From NCBI GenBank assembly GCA_963530615.1, contig CAUSDX010000014.1, positions 1 through 32,707 of the forward strand: a stretch of DNA of 32,707 nucleotides, given 5' to 3'. Origin of the DNA: JABCPE02 sp963530615 (GTDB taxonomy: Bacteria; Bacteroidota; Bacteroidia; Flavobacteriales; Weeksellaceae). Below the pieces are notes generated by a model. The model was not told the DNA's origin. It was given only the letters and a program-made list of their open reading frames with translations, and did no database searches. Of this stretch, positions 32,604 through 32,707 are shown piece after piece (positions within the stretch are counted from its first letter, which is position 1; the number at the start of each line of letters is the position of its first letter). The position numbers and the translations under genes are program-made.

Positions 32604-32707
32604 ATTTTTTCTACCAATGCGTTTTTTTCAAATGAAATGCCCTCCCAACCAAATTTGATGAAATTTCTAATATTTTGATGATCTTCATTTTCTGGATGTT
32701 CTAAAAC
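32594..32707 (-). CDS. Unidentified protein, C-terminal 37 residues (partial)
   Basis: An open frame on the minus strand enters from the right edge and stops with TAA at 32596-32594. The visible 37 residues start VLEHPENEDHQNIRNF and include KFGWEGISFEKNALVEKIKD. It is charged, with no membrane segment. I cannot assign a family from this end. The frame stays open over the whole 114 bases, its codon use resembles the neighbours, and its stop lies in a perfect terminator stem, which support a real gene. Confidence 0.6.
   Translation of the reverse strand, partial: VLEHPENEDHQNIRNFIKFGWEGISFEKNALVEKIKD

Overview
The window is AT-rich chromosomal DNA from a member of the Bacteroidota, most likely a flavobacterium of the Weeksellaceae type. 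The evidence is a short NuoG without a molybdopterin domain, a MurA with Asp in place of the usual catalytic Cys, a DUF4290 gene, a TonB-dependent receptor, and repeated -7 boxes of the form TAnnTTTG instead of sigma70 -10 boxes. No rRNA, tRNA, CRISPR array, transposase or phage gene was seen. Genus and species cannot be fixed from this sequence alone.

Layout, left to right. (1) Positions 1-3096 carry purine synthesis: the 3' end of purL, a 311-base AT-rich spacer with inverted repeats, a small coiled-coil protein gene, then purC and purF, closed by a hairpin shared with the convergent recF. (2) secG ends in a perfect palindromic terminator. (3) Positions 4829-12326 hold the peripheral arm of NADH:quinone oxidoreductase, nuoA-B-C-D-E-F-G, and stop at a terminator with no nuoH-N. 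Between nuoE and nuoF sit two foreign-looking genes: an OLD/AAA15-like ABC-type ATPase and a TOPRIM-like (DUF3226-like) protein. They share 8-base overlaps with each other and with nuoF. (4) Next come a TonB-dependent receptor, a BrnQ carrier, uvrA, a pabA/trpG-type amidotransferase with tag, and rlmH. (5) A BrkB/YihY membrane protein converges with nhaA, and an RSH (p)ppGpp enzyme follows. (6) Positions 25319-30584 form a co-directional run: an unknown 78-residue protein, a PlsC-like acyltransferase, mpl-like ligase, DUF4290, murA and speB. (7) The right end has three 42-base hairpin repeats, a paralogue of the coiled-coil protein from the left end, a PAP2 phosphatase, a membrane-anchored GH25 lysozyme and the 3' end of an unidentified gene.

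The most unusual part is the ATPase-TOPRIM pair. The ATPase has Walker A, signature, Walker B and H-loop motifs. Its partner has an N-terminal Glu and a DxDxD motif, as in TOPRIM nucleases. The pair resembles a split OLD nuclease, the design seen in the PARIS anti-phage system (AriA/AriB), but it is embedded in a respiratory operon with no separate promoter or mobility genes. Sampled lines fall to about 17-22% G+C inside the pair, against about 53% in nuoE and 32% in nuoF, which suggests acquisition. A defence role is inference, not shown by the sequence.
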